Assembly (NCBI GenBank): GCA_041559015.1
Contig: JBFFED010000004.1
Coordinates: 1 to 64,000, forward strand
DNA from: COMBO-56-21 sp041559015
GTDB taxonomy: Archaea > Thermoplasmatota > Thermoplasmata > UBA10834
Direction of reading: 5' to 3'
DNA: 64,000 nucleotides
Made by a program: the position numbers and the translations under genes. Position 1 is the stretch's first letter; every line of letters begins with the position of its first letter. Below the pieces are notes generated by a model. It did not search any database. It saw only the letters and a program-made list of their open reading frames with translations, and was not told the origin of the DNA. Positions 43,701 to 51,046 of this stretch are shown piece by piece.

Positions 43701-44199
43701 CGATATACCGCTGTAGGATGTTGGGCGCATTGCCTCCGCTACCACCGGTAACCTGGCTGGTCCATATCATGGAGCTCTTCCGCAGGTCCAGCACGATTAC
43801 GGTCACCTTGCTCGAGTAACTCACGTTGTCAAGGGTCTTCTTCCAGGCCGTCCCGGTGTTCCAGACGCCGGAGTTCATGCTGGGATCGCCGGACAGGTTG
43901 TACCTATAGAAGACGTTGTCGATGTCCACGAGCACGATGGTCTCGTCTGCCCTGAGTGTTGCGCCTCCGGCATGTACTATGGTCAGGTTGGCCTTCTCGC
44001 CGTTGTCCCAGAACATGATGCTCGCTGAGAAAGACGCTTTGGTGGTCTGTTCCGGAACGGGCATCTGCTGTACGAAGGCGATAATGCTGCTGAATAGCAC
44101 GACCGTGATCGCGAGAATCATGATGTTGCCGACGACCTCGGAAACACCCTCATTGTTCTTCCAAGACTTCTTCTTCCGAACATCGACGTACATCTTCAT
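40711..44199 (-). CDS. Giant pilin-like surface protein with FG-GAP repeats
   Basis: The 1162-residue protein has a class III (type IV pilin) signal: basic KKSWKNNEG, then the helix VSEVVGNIMILAITVV, the archaeal pilin N-domain. Cleavage is expected after Gly 18. The rest is extracellular and beta-rich. Five FG-GAP/VCBS calcium motifs are at 637-647, 691-702, 743-753, 798-808 and 1086-1096 (such as GDIDADGDKD and VDMNGDGYTD). Many N-glycosylation sequons occur. Far longer than a normal pilin, it is likely an adhesin anchored by the pilin helix. GGAGG lies three bases before the ATG. Confidence 0.85.
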   Translation of the reverse strand: MKMYVDVRKKKSWKNNEGVSEVVGNIMILAITVVLFSSIIAFVQQMPVPEQTTKASFSASIMFWDNGEKANLTIVHAGGATLRADETIVLVDIDNVFYRYNLSGDPSMNSGVWNTGTAWKKTLDNVSYSSKVTVIVLDLRKSSMIWTSQVTGGSGGNAPNILQRYIDSDPNTPTPDAVKEWDDFWFFATITDPDNDLNTTNGVWIDSSDLEGAGFERRYPNSVSGSTFGWNFSDVYDRELGSSELDGGVIMVYAVDLAGHVSASSFIMTVTVLPVQPVRIPNPDEILYSGDSFLPAYLTWFFDNQGYGIYEEMYNGSRPLGVANVLAPQTTFTKDHLVFVRVASMTLNNILSQNTLVVVDTRTNMPIQPLFWNLSTAARPFYPMSGTGGGIYIYECQFNTSPLPPSAYTLFITLKNTPSPGAPQRAFEQQPMILVDDPTSSISFWPKVTLYKDSAYTEEWGNRTSSFKVASSDSCRIYVSIEVQNTDNPPSPTLAEVRIKDMTGATELYGTPPAGSMISKVWRLDATHYNFSVDLRMNNGVQWRAGINSYNLFISKLNDSNEGIYSLSAQVFITGAGQRADFAAGTSGMATGQSNFNTREYLYFIQNNLLFSTRVLWLSESTPGDNTDYTVTAMAVGDIDADGDKDIIMGVAASNYLMFFENTLNTFGTWQSASLLSRPDGYDYHITWISIGDFSGDGNNDFAYTNSYGQIVLYEAKYGSRGMLYTAPVGQSWGTPVAKIELADMTGDGRADLVVLGGKKISIYDLSYTFDLALVPYFQERGRFAVSTGTATEDIDLEDMNKDGNLDILTADTTSSAFAGGFNGVNVNYYTEQTGSQTTLDYDLPGWIPKVEAGTVESGTVENTQLVDGAAIRFIETGTNPYPGCVVMTMKFDTLPNRADLELRLYAKTGAEGGSPQEVFYIWYSIDGTAYTPILTVFGSEYEYYEYALPATAMGKAIYLKVTDSLLSNASGTIRDYIDIDMVGVFTDTFAGYTAVGVVSDPSWTCVRGANIDGNSTFLEVVVAKHNDAIASNSIWKVYRTLDGSLWGLQPGEPPGNTSFYVNPSSRLSGVRPYYTDIAPTLFDAVDMNGDGYTDILATNLSITSVTGYYISNIGFYMNLWTDSGMSWRYFAVHEWKNDRPEGKVKNPFVTIVIATPMVVTG

Positions 44200-44260
44200 C
44201 GGCCTCCGGGGGGGAGAGAATCCTAACTCATTTGCTAGTCCGATTCAACGTGTTGGACCG

Positions 44261-44268
44261 TATATAAA
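44261..44268 (-). promoter_or_regulatory. TATA box for the pilin-like gene
   Basis: The minus strand reads TTTATATA. Its position predicts a 5' leader of about 40 nt with a GGAGG site before the start. Confidence 0.6.
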
Positions 44269-44353
44269 CATGTTGAGGTCATTACCAACTACCAGTCGAA
44301 CGGCCAAACGTCCGCTGAGCGCTCGTCCGCGTCCCGCGCGCGCACACGAACGG

Positions 44354-44361
44354 TTATATAA
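44354..44361 (+). promoter_or_regulatory. TATA box for the winged-helix/ATPase gene
   Basis: TTATATAA is centred about 28 nt before ATG 44385, without a ribosome site, so the mRNA should be leaderless. Confidence 0.65.
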
Positions 44362-44384
44362 ACACAGTCGCATGACAATCACCG

Positions 44385-45518
44385 ATGCCGGAGCCTGGCC
44401 AGCTGAGCGTCAACGACAGGGTTCTTCTGCACATATCCAGGTTCGCGACTGACATTGAGCCGGAGGAGTATCCCCCGGATTGCACTCAGGCGGGGATAGC
44501 CGTCGCAGTGGGTATATCCCGCACGCATGTCCCCAGATCTGTCAAGGGTCTGATGAAGGAGGGGCTTGTCACCGAGCTGACCGCCCGGGTCAGGGGCCAC
44601 GAGAGGAGGATGAGCGTCTACACGGTCTCCACCGAAGGGCTCAGGGCCGCGGACAGCCTTTGGCGAACGGCGCAGACACAGGAGTTCTCCGTCCTCAAGG
44701 ACGGTTCCGTCATCCGTATGACGGGGCGGAGTATCGAGGAGAAGGTCGGGAGGAAGAAGGCGATAGCTGCCATCTCGCAGATGCGCGATGGTGTCCTGAC
44801 CATAGAGGAGAGAAGGCGCTCGCCAGTGAGAGCCCTCGAGGATGCGCCGCACCTCGACAAATTCTACGGACGCGAGGCTGAGCTTGAGAGCATGGACAGA
44901 TTCATGGACTCGGATTCCAGGATCCTCGTGGTCCTTGGGAACAAGGGTTACGGCACCACCGCGCTGACCCGCAAGTTCGTGGATAGTCAAGACGAAGAGG
45001 ATGTCCTCTGGGTGGGCCTGAACGAACGCACAACAGTCGAGGATATCGAGGAGAGGCTGGTCCGGTTCGGCCGGAGGATCGATAAGAGTGTCCAGGACTC
45101 GAAAGGAGTGCTGGGACTTGACAACGCGCTCCTGATATTCGACGATTACTTCTCGGTATCAGAAGGCGTCGTGGAGTTCTTCGGATGGCTGGTGGAGAAC
45201 GCCGGGGCCGCCAAGGTGATTATCAACGCGAGGCAGGAAACCCCCGCGTACAATTGGTTCTACCGTAGGAAGAATGTGGACTCCGGCGTTGTGCAGGAGC
45301 TCAGGATCAAGGGCCTGGACGCCGCAAGCTCCAGGAGACTGATTGGGAACGACTGGATCGAGCCGGACGCTCTGAAGAGGATCATGATGATCACGCACGG
45401 GCAGCCTATGGTGCTCAGGATGCTCAGGGAGGAGGACCAGAAAGGGTTGAAGAAGAACACGCTCTTCACGCCCGAGGAGATCAGGTATCTCCTCTTCCTG
45501 AAAGCGAAGGTGGAGTGA
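44385..45518 (+). CDS. Winged-helix regulator fused to a STAND-like ATPase
   Basis: The 377-residue protein has an N-terminal winged helix (residues 8-90; QAGIAVAVGISRTHVPRSVK, then GLVTELTARVRGHERRMSVY). A linker follows, then FYGREAELESM at 160, the opening of archaeal STAND/Orc-type ATPases. The P-loop at 185-192 is GNKGYGTT, where Thr replaces the Walker A Lys. Walker B ALLIFDDYF is at 248-256. A protein without that Lys may bind but not hydrolyse ATP. It is divergent from the pilin-like gene and may control it. Confidence 0.75.
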   Translation: MPEPGQLSVNDRVLLHISRFATDIEPEEYPPDCTQAGIAVAVGISRTHVPRSVKGLMKEGLVTELTARVRGHERRMSVYTVSTEGLRAADSLWRTAQTQEFSVLKDGSVIRMTGRSIEEKVGRKKAIAAISQMRDGVLTIEERRRSPVRALEDAPHLDKFYGREAELESMDRFMDSDSRILVVLGNKGYGTTALTRKFVDSQDEEDVLWVGLNERTTVEDIEERLVRFGRRIDKSVQDSKGVLGLDNALLIFDDYFSVSEGVVEFFGWLVENAGAAKVIINARQETPAYNWFYRRKNVDSGVVQELRIKGLDAASSRRLIGNDWIEPDALKRIMMITHGQPMVLRMLREEDQKGLKKNTLFTPEEIRYLLFLKAKVE

Positions 45519-45527
45519 CCTGCGGCT

Positions 45528-46061
45528 TTACCACTCGACGCCCTTCCTCGACTTGCCCCCTCGATCGAACGGGTGCTTCCAGCTGTCTATGACTGACACG
45601 TAGTCCGCGTAATCGATGAACTCGAGGGGGGCGTTCCTCCCGGTCAGAACGACCTCGATATCTCTTCCCCTGGCCTCCAGCACGTCCATGACCGCCCCCG
45701 CCTCGAGAAGGCCGAACGAGACTGCGACATTGACCTCGTCCAGTACGAGGAGGGCACACTCGCGCCTGGCCAGAAGAGCACTGACCTGTTCGAGGGCGTC
45801 CTTGGCGCACTTGACGTCTTCCTCGGTAATCTTCTTGGGGTCGACGAACCTCCCCGTCCCGAACTGAAAGACCTGGACCCCGGGGAGATTCTTCGCGGCC
45901 CTCACCTCGCCCGTGGTCTCGCCCGTCTTCATGAACTGCACGATGCAGACCTTGACCCCGTGTCCAGAGGCGCGCAATGCCAGGCCGAAGGCAGCCGTGG
46001 TCTTGCCCTTCCCGGGGCCAGTAATCACGTGCACCTTGCCCAGGTACTCCGAGTCGCTCAT
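45528..46061 (-). CDS. cobA: Cob(I)yrinic acid a,c-diamide adenosyltransferase
   Basis: The 177-residue CobA/BtuR/CobO enzyme has the P-loop VITGPGKGKTTAAFGLALRA, VQFMKTGETTGE, the Walker B-like LLVLDEVNVAV and VVLTGRNAP. It adds the adenosyl group to cob(I)alamin. The end of the protein is Trp-Lys-rich (SWKHPFDRGGKSRKGVEW). ATG 46061 is preferred; the frame runs 18 codons further into the DUF835 gene. It follows the DUF835 gene on the same strand. No B12 riboswitch is visible. Confidence 0.92.
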   Translation of the reverse strand: MSDSEYLGKVHVITGPGKGKTTAAFGLALRASGHGVKVCIVQFMKTGETTGEVRAAKNLPGVQVFQFGTGRFVDPKKITEEDVKCAKDALEQVSALLARRECALLVLDEVNVAVSFGLLEAGAVMDVLEARGRDIEVVLTGRNAPLEFIDYADYVSVIDSWKHPFDRGGKSRKGVEW

Positions 46062-46101
46062 CTGCCTGGAAAGGCACTTGCAGGTAGAAAAACCGACGCC
46101 C

Positions 46102-46608
46102 CTAGGAGCCGCCAAAGAGCCGATGCTCCCCCGGCGTCGAGAACTCCCGTTCGAGGAGCCCTAGCTGCTGTGTCTCGAAGGTGCGGGAATCGATGGGCAC
46201 GAGGAGGAATGCTCCTGACATCGCAACCTCCTCGTTCGTGAGCTGGACCGCCTTCATCACCGCCGCGAACCCGTTCTCCGTGACCAGGTACTCCAGGCCA
46301 TCCAGGAGCACGACCGCTCCGGGGTTCGCGTTGATGAAATCGGAAATCGTGCTGTGTATCTTCATCAGCCTCGTAGGCTCGAGGCTCATGATCCCTCCGG
46401 TCGGCCTTGCAGACTTCGCTATCCACATGACTGGGCAGTCGAGGCCGTGGATCTGCTGCACCCTTGTCGGGTGCGTCCGGGTTATGACGAGCCCCCGCCT
46501 GGCCTCTGACACCAGCCTCTTGAAGGCCTCGAAGGCCTTCGAGACTGCGTTCTCCGTGAAAAGATACGAACTGCCACCTTTCAGGATCGGCTCTTCTTCG
46601 TGGCTCAT
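46102..46608 (-). CDS. DUF835 protein
   Basis: The 168-residue protein is a single DUF835 domain: SSYLFTENAVSKAFEAFKRL, GLVITRTHPTRVQQ, CPVMWIAKS, and the long motif GAVVLLDGLEYLVTENGF. DUF835 is a RecA/KaiC-like fold without a P-loop, found mainly in archaea and often beside or fused to PAS or KaiC-like proteins. A role in signalling is inferred. Start lies nine nt after the KaiC-like gene stop. Confidence 0.88.
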   Translation of the reverse strand: MSHEEEPILKGGSSYLFTENAVSKAFEAFKRLVSEARRGLVITRTHPTRVQQIHGLDCPVMWIAKSARPTGGIMSLEPTRLMKIHSTISDFINANPGAVVLLDGLEYLVTENGFAAVMKAVQLTNEEVAMSGAFLLVPIDSRTFETQQLGLLEREFSTPGEHRLFGGS

Positions 46609-46617
46609 GAGAGTGCT

Positions 46618-47292
46618 CTATCTGAGGCCGGCCTGCACGGCGAGGCCTTCGTCAGTGATATCAATCAGCTGCCTGCCCGTGGTGTGCTTGGTCCCCCTCA
46701 TCTTGAGGACCTCAAGGAACTTGCGTCTGACCTTCTCCTCTTCCGGGTAGGACAGCATTATGACGCCGTCGACCATGTACGATTCCTGGCTGTGGGAGAT
46801 GTCGTCGTAGGACATCTCGGCGGTGACGAGTGTGAGGCTCTCGAACCCCTTGAGGCAGGAGAAGAGTTCGTGCATGAACTCCCTGGTCTCCCCCCTCCAC
46901 TGCAACATGTCGGTCATAGGGGTGATAGGGTCAATGACTATCCTCTTCGGCTGGTACTGCTCGATGTGTTTCCGGATGATCCCCAGCATGTCGCTCGGGT
47001 TCTTCAGGAGCGTCGGCCCGATGTCGATGAAGTTCACCGCGCCCTTCTCGACCATCTCCTGGTTGTAGAATGAGAACGAGGACAGGAACTTCTGCACGAG
47101 CCACTGGGGCTCCGAGATGGCGGTGATGTAGAGCCCCTTCTCGCCCTGGTGGGCCCCGTGGAACAGGCTCTGGACCGCGAGTGTGGTCTTCCCCGTCCCA
47201 GGCTCACCGGCGATGAGTACCGCCGACGGAAACGGGAACCCGCCCTGGAGCATGCCGTCCAACCCCGGTATGCCCGTCGTCTTCCTGGTCAT
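46618..47292 (-). CDS. Single-domain KaiC-like ATPase
   Basis: The 224-residue protein has TTGIPGLDGMLQGGFPFPSA, the P-loop AGEPGTGKTTL, Glu-containing YITAISEPQWLVQ, and Walker B RIVIDPIT. It is the single-domain KaiC/RadA-type NTPase common in archaea, whose roles include motility and redox or light signalling. The circadian autophosphorylation sites of cyanobacterial KaiC cannot be judged here. It begins within two bases of the V4R gene stop, so translation is coupled. Confidence 0.92.
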   Translation of the reverse strand: MTRKTTGIPGLDGMLQGGFPFPSAVLIAGEPGTGKTTLAVQSLFHGAHQGEKGLYITAISEPQWLVQKFLSSFSFYNQEMVEKGAVNFIDIGPTLLKNPSDMLGIIRKHIEQYQPKRIVIDPITPMTDMLQWRGETREFMHELFSCLKGFESLTLVTAEMSYDDISHSQESYMVDGVIMLSYPEEEKVRRKFLEVLKMRGTKHTTGRQLIDITDEGLAVQAGLR

Positions 47293-47293
47293 C

Positions 47294-47701
47294 TCACAGC
47301 ACCTCCGTGTCTATGACAAACACGCACTTGTCGTCGCCCTTGGACACACACTTGCGCTCATGGCAGTAGACGTCCTTGCCTGTACGGTCCTCGAACACCT
47401 TGGCCAGTATGCCTCTGAGCATGTGACATGTGGGGGTGTCGGCGTTGGACGCCTCGATGGACCCGCCCGCGGTTATCGTGTCTCCCTCGAAGACGATGTC
47501 GATGACCCAGCCCTCCTTCATCAGCGCCTCGCGAACCCTGGTGAGCTCGGAACCCGTGCTCCTCAGCAGTCTGTCGCCGATGATGCGCCCGCTCCTGTAG
47601 AACATCCCGTGCGAAGCGAATGTCATCACGGTCTCGTAAAGCCTCTTGATCTCGACGAGCTCCTCACGGCGCAGCCTTATGGCCCTCTCTGGTTGCTCCA
47701 T
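47294..47701 (-). CDS. V4R-domain small-molecule sensor
   Basis: The 135-residue protein is one V4R domain: FASHGMFYRSGRIIGDRLL, TCHMLRGILAKVFED, and the metal/ligand segment YCHERKCVSKGDDKCVFVI. V4R domains bind small aromatic or tetrapyrrole-like ligands in regulators such as XylR-type activators and BchJ. Start ATG 47701 has AGGTGTG upstream and a TATA-like box near 47744-47752 on this strand. It heads the operon V4R, KaiC-like, DUF835 and cobA. Confidence 0.85.
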   Translation of the reverse strand: MEQPERAIRLRREELVEIKRLYETVMTFASHGMFYRSGRIIGDRLLRSTGSELTRVREALMKEGWVIDIVFEGDTITAGGSIEASNADTPTCHMLRGILAKVFEDRTGKDVYCHERKCVSKGDDKCVFVIDTEVL

Positions 47702-47795
47702 ACGACACACCTGGTCCGGGGGAGCTTCAATCACTAAGTCGGGACTTATACCTTTTGGTACGGTTCCGCCGGAAGCGAATGGCTGGCTCGAGACA

Positions 47796-47805
47796 GATTA
47801 ATCTA
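47796..47805 (+). promoter_or_regulatory. TATA-like box for the CYTH gene
   Basis: GATTAATCTA lies about 30 nt before the start codon pair GTG 47829 / ATG 47832, consistent with a leaderless transcript. Confidence 0.4.
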
Positions 47806-47831
47806 CCTCCAAGCAGTTCGCTGACGATGTG

Positions 47832-48368
47832 ATGGAGGTAGAGGCCAAGTTCCGGTCCCCTGGGAACGACAAGATGGAGAAGGCGCTCACCCGGCTCGGG
47901 GCGAAGAAGGTGTTCTCTGGTAGCATGGAGGACATCTACTTCGTCCACCCGGCCCGTGACTTCGGCCGGACGGACGAGGCCCTGAGGCTCCGGAGGACGG
48001 AGGCGGACTCGGAGCTGACATACAAGGGCCCACGGATGCCCTCGACCACAGGTAAGTCCCGAGAGGAGATCACTCTGAAGGTGAGCGACCCCCTCGCCGC
48101 TCAGAGGATCGTCGAGCGGCTGGGGTTCAAGGAAGGCTTCACAGTGACGAAGAGGCGGGACAGCTACATCTATGACAAACTCCGGATAGAGCTCGATTTG
48201 GTGGACGGCCTAGGGGAGTTCGTCGAGCTGGAGGTGCTCACGGAATCACCTGAGAGGTCACTGGCGCTACTTGAGTCCGTGACCAATGAGCTGGGACTTG
48301 ACAGGCCGGAGCCACTAACATACCTCGAGCTCCTGCTGAAGAAGGCAGAGGCTCAGAGAGGAAAATGA
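47832..48368 (+). CDS. CYTH/CyaB-like domain protein
   Basis: The 178-residue protein has the CYTH tunnel-fold signature ExExK (MEVEAKF) and alternating basic and acidic strands: ALRLRRTEADSELTYKGPR, TVTKRRDSYIYDKLRIELD and GEFVELEVL. The family includes class IV adenylate cyclase CyaB and thiamine triphosphatase; archaeal members are usually annotated as CyaB but many are polyphosphate or triphosphate hydrolases. ATG 47832 or GTG 47829. Confidence 0.9.
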   Translation: MEVEAKFRSPGNDKMEKALTRLGAKKVFSGSMEDIYFVHPARDFGRTDEALRLRRTEADSELTYKGPRMPSTTGKSREEITLKVSDPLAAQRIVERLGFKEGFTVTKRRDSYIYDKLRIELDLVDGLGEFVELEVLTESPERSLALLESVTNELGLDRPEPLTYLELLLKKAEAQRGK

Positions 48369-48431
48369 GAAATGGGGGATGGGACGAGGCCTGGTCCCTC
48401 GCCCTTGTTGCGCCGGACGCGAGGCCCGCGC

Positions 48432-48453
48432 AGCCCGCCCGCTGCGGCGGGCT
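48432..48453. repeat. 8-bp hairpin after the 82-residue gene
   Basis: AGCCCGCC (48432-48439) and GGCGGGCT (48446-48453) form a perfect stem with a 6-nt loop. It begins at the stop codon of the minus-strand small gene, in the gap between two convergent genes. Confidence 0.55.
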
Positions 48454-48701
48454 CAGAGCTTGTTGATCTTGTCCGTGACGAACGCCTTTATGTTGGGGTC
48501 GTCAGGGATCGTTATAGACTTCTTGTACTTCTCGCTCCCATCCGGGAGGAAGTAACCCCTGGATACTGAGATGAACTCGCTCACGCCCTCATCCGTGATT
48601 GCCTTCTTCCGTGCCACTTCCAAGAAGTTGTTCTTTCCGAACGGTATCTTCTCGGCGCTCAGCGTTTCGAACTGCACTTTGGTCTCCTTCTCGTCATCCA
48701 T
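48453..48701 (-). CDS. Small conserved protein, possible PC4-like
   Basis: The 82-residue protein reads as a beta-rich domain: IPFGKNNFLEVARKKAITDE, EFISVSRGYFLPDGSEKYKK and SITIPDDPNIKAFVTDKI. The order of strands then a helix is like PC4/YdbC single-strand nucleic acid-binding proteins, but this is a weak resemblance. GGAGG lies seven bases upstream of the ATG, and TATA-like boxes precede it on the minus strand. A 3' hairpin follows. Confidence 0.7.
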   Translation of the reverse strand: MDDEKETKVQFETLSAEKIPFGKNNFLEVARKKAITDEGVSEFISVSRGYFLPDGSEKYKKSITIPDDPNIKAFVTDKINKL

Positions 48702-48880
48702 TCGTTAGCCTCCATTGTAGTGGGCGGCCCTCGAATATAGTCGTCGAATATAAACGTTCGTTGCGGGAGGACTGCGTCCAGGCATCACAGGTCGCACAGC
48801 CACATGCGCCCGTGGAGATCATTCGGCTGGTGCGCGGGCATGGCCAGCACATCAGACGATGCATCTCCGGTGGCAGATAG

Positions 48881-48890
48881 AGTAATATAG
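48881..48890 (+). promoter_or_regulatory. TATA box for the CPBP gene
   Basis: AGTAATATAG lies 28 nt before GTG 48914 with no ribosome site between them. A leaderless GTG start is implied. Confidence 0.5.
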
Positions 48891-48913
48891 ACTGCATTTC
48901 GTTCGAGCTGGAC

Positions 48914-50296
48914 GTGACGAGCGAGGCGCAGCCAGCACCCCCTCAGCCACCAGAGGAGTTCTGCGTGTCCTGTGGGAGCGCGATCCCATCTCGTGGCGTA
49001 TACTGTCCAAGGTGCGGGTCGGTGAGAGCGTCCCTGAGAGGCTCGAGCGTCCCTCCTGCCGGTATCAGGCGCCTGCCCTACAGATGTTCGACACACCAGC
49101 CACACCAACCGACGACTCACAAGCGTACGCCCTTGAGACGGGTCATCAAGACCGTCAGCGCCTATGTCATGTTGTCATTCCTGCTGCAGCTCGCCCTATC
49201 CGCAATCGTGCTCGTCTACGGGGCGACCATAGTCGTCCCCGAAATCATGGACTCTTGGGAGGGGGTTTCTCTCTTCCTTGTGCTCCCGGTGATGGTCAAC
49301 ATAGTGACACTCTCGGGATCCGCGCTCTTGGCGTACTACTTCTTGCTCATAGCTGCGATTTTGGCGAGCTGCGCGTACTTCTTCGCGAAGGGGGCGGGGC
49401 CTTACTTCCGGGAGCTGAGGATGTCGGCGAAATCCCGCGAGCACAGCATCATATTCGCCACTGTTGGCCTGCTATTCGCCACCGTGTTCTTCTCGCTCGT
49501 GATAGCCTTGCTCGCAAGCCCCTCGGAAGATGAGCTCCCTGAAGCTGCGACAACCGCAGAGTACCTGTTCCTCCTCGCGAACGCCTCGGTCTGGGAGGAG
49601 GTGATTGTGAGGGTCCTCATGATAGGCCTCCCCATGCTGGTAGTCGACCTGGCTCGGAGGAGATGGCAGACGAGACTCAGGTCTTACGTCCTGGGCGGGG
49701 GGTTCAAGATGGGCATGCCCGAGGTCTCTCTGCTGGTCGCATCCTCCGTGATATTCGGCGTCGCGCACTTCACGAGCGGCTGGGGGGCGTGGAAGATACT
49801 CCCCGCAACGGTTGGGGGGCTCGCGTTCGGATATCTCTTCCTCAGATATGGCATAGCCGCAAGCATCACGATGCACTTCGGCACGGACTACCTCACGATG
49901 CCGATAGAGGTATCGGACTCCCTTGGCCTGGCCGTGATCACGGGAATCGGCGTGGTCGTGTGGGCCGCTTTCGGCCTGATATTCTTCGCATACTACACCG
50001 CGAGAGTGATTGAGTTCCTGTCCGGCGCCGAGCTATTCGAGCCTGTACCCACGCCTGAGCCGCTTATGGGCACTTGGCCCTACGCACCGCCCGTCACTCC
50101 GCCACCCTACGACGGCCAACGACCTGCCGACCAGCGGCTGGCAGCCCCAGGCACGATGGGGAGAATGGATGCGGCGGCCTCGCCTCCACGGAGTGACAGT
50201 GTGGTCGGTGGATACGTCTGCCCTAGGTGCGGAGGCGTCGAGGCGCGATGGAGAGATGGCAGGTTCGAGTGCCTCAGATGCGGCTTTCTGTCATAG
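48914..50296 (+). CDS. CPBP-family membrane protease between two zinc ribbons
   Basis: The 460-residue protein starts with a zinc ribbon (C17, C20, C31, C34). About eight membrane helices follow. The CPBP/Rce1-like glutamic protease motifs are EEVIVR (228-233), FGVAH (281-285) and His 321 in HFGTDY. A Pro-rich linker leads to a second zinc ribbon (C436, C439, C453, C456). Rce1 relatives cut prenylated proteins or bacteriocin-like peptides. The two ribbons at opposite ends are unusual. GTG start with a TATA box 28 nt upstream. Confidence 0.85.
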   Translation: MTSEAQPAPPQPPEEFCVSCGSAIPSRGVYCPRCGSVRASLRGSSVPPAGIRRLPYRCSTHQPHQPTTHKRTPLRRVIKTVSAYVMLSFLLQLALSAIVLVYGATIVVPEIMDSWEGVSLFLVLPVMVNIVTLSGSALLAYYFLLIAAILASCAYFFAKGAGPYFRELRMSAKSREHSIIFATVGLLFATVFFSLVIALLASPSEDELPEAATTAEYLFLLANASVWEEVIVRVLMIGLPMLVVDLARRRWQTRLRSYVLGGGFKMGMPEVSLLVASSVIFGVAHFTSGWGAWKILPATVGGLAFGYLFLRYGIAASITMHFGTDYLTMPIEVSDSLGLAVITGIGVVVWAAFGLIFFAYYTARVIEFLSGAELFEPVPTPEPLMGTWPYAPPVTPPPYDGQRPADQRLAAPGTMGRMDAAASPPRSDSVVGGYVCPRCGGVEARWRDGRFECLRCGFLS

Positions 50297-51046
50297 CGCG
50301 CGCTCGAGCACATCTTTGCTGATGATGCCACTCTCAAGGTCTCTGGACTCGATGATCATGTTATCCTGGTAACGTCCTCTCAAGGCTGTAGTGACCTTCC
50401 CTAGGTCGGCGGTGCCGTCGTCCACGACGTTGTGCTGGTCCCACTGACCCTCGTTGTTGTGCAGGTGAACGTTCCCGAACCTGTCGACCAGGGCGAGCAT
50501 CGCATCCAGCTGTCTGGCGGTGTTGGCGTGGCCCATATCGAAGCAGATTCTGAGCCCTGTTCCCTCGATTGCCTCGAGGATCTCGTCCGCAGTGGTGCAT
50601 GTCGCGTTAATGTTCGCGGGCATGTTCTCCACCACGACCTCCACCGAATTATCCTCGGCGAAGGATGCAATCTCCTTCACGGATTCCTTGGTCATCTCCA
50701 GCGCCCGAGCCCGATTCAGGAAGGCAATCCCTCCAACGAACCCTGGGTGGACCGTCACGAGCCGGATGTCCAGGTTCCTGCACATGGATATTGTCTCAGT
50801 TGTCTGGTCGATCGCGGCGCGTCTCATCGGTTCGTGCACGCTCCCGATGTTGACATCGCTCAGTGGGGCATGGACCTGGAAGCGCATGTTGGTCGATTCG
50901 ATCGCCCGCCTCACGCCTTCCTTGATGATGTCGAGCCTGTTCTCGCCTTCGGATAGTATCTCCCAGAGCTGGAAGTGTTCGGATATAGCCTTGAGCGAGG
51001 CCTCGAACGGCTGGATACAGAATGCGGGTGAACCTATGCCTATCAT
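50291..51046 (-). CDS. Xylose-isomerase-like TIM-barrel protein
   Basis: This 251-residue protein has the AP-endonuclease-2/sugar isomerase fold: VHAPLSDVNIGSVHEP, VTVHPGFVGGIAF, VVVENMPANINATCTTADEI, ICFDMGHANTARQ and VHLHNNEG. The metal ligands Glu, Asp, His and Glu (ESRD) are in place. It may be a sugar epimerase or an endonuclease IV-like enzyme. The start overlaps the UPF0201 stop by four bases (ATGA). Its end overlaps the CPBP gene by 6 nt. Confidence 0.85.
   Translation of the reverse strand: MIGIGSPAFCIQPFEASLKAISEHFQLWEILSEGENRLDIIKEGVRRAIESTNMRFQVHAPLSDVNIGSVHEPMRRAAIDQTTETISMCRNLDIRLVTVHPGFVGGIAFLNRARALEMTKESVKEIASFAEDNSVEVVVENMPANINATCTTADEILEAIEGTGLRICFDMGHANTARQLDAMLALVDRFGNVHLHNNEGQWDQHNVVDDGTADLGKVTTALRGRYQDNMIIESRDLESGIISKDVLERAL

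Noticed and set aside
46062..46120. Cobalamin riboswitch before cobA
   Set aside because: The gene follows DUF835 with almost no gap, so there is no room for a B12 aptamer and no B12-box-like sequence.
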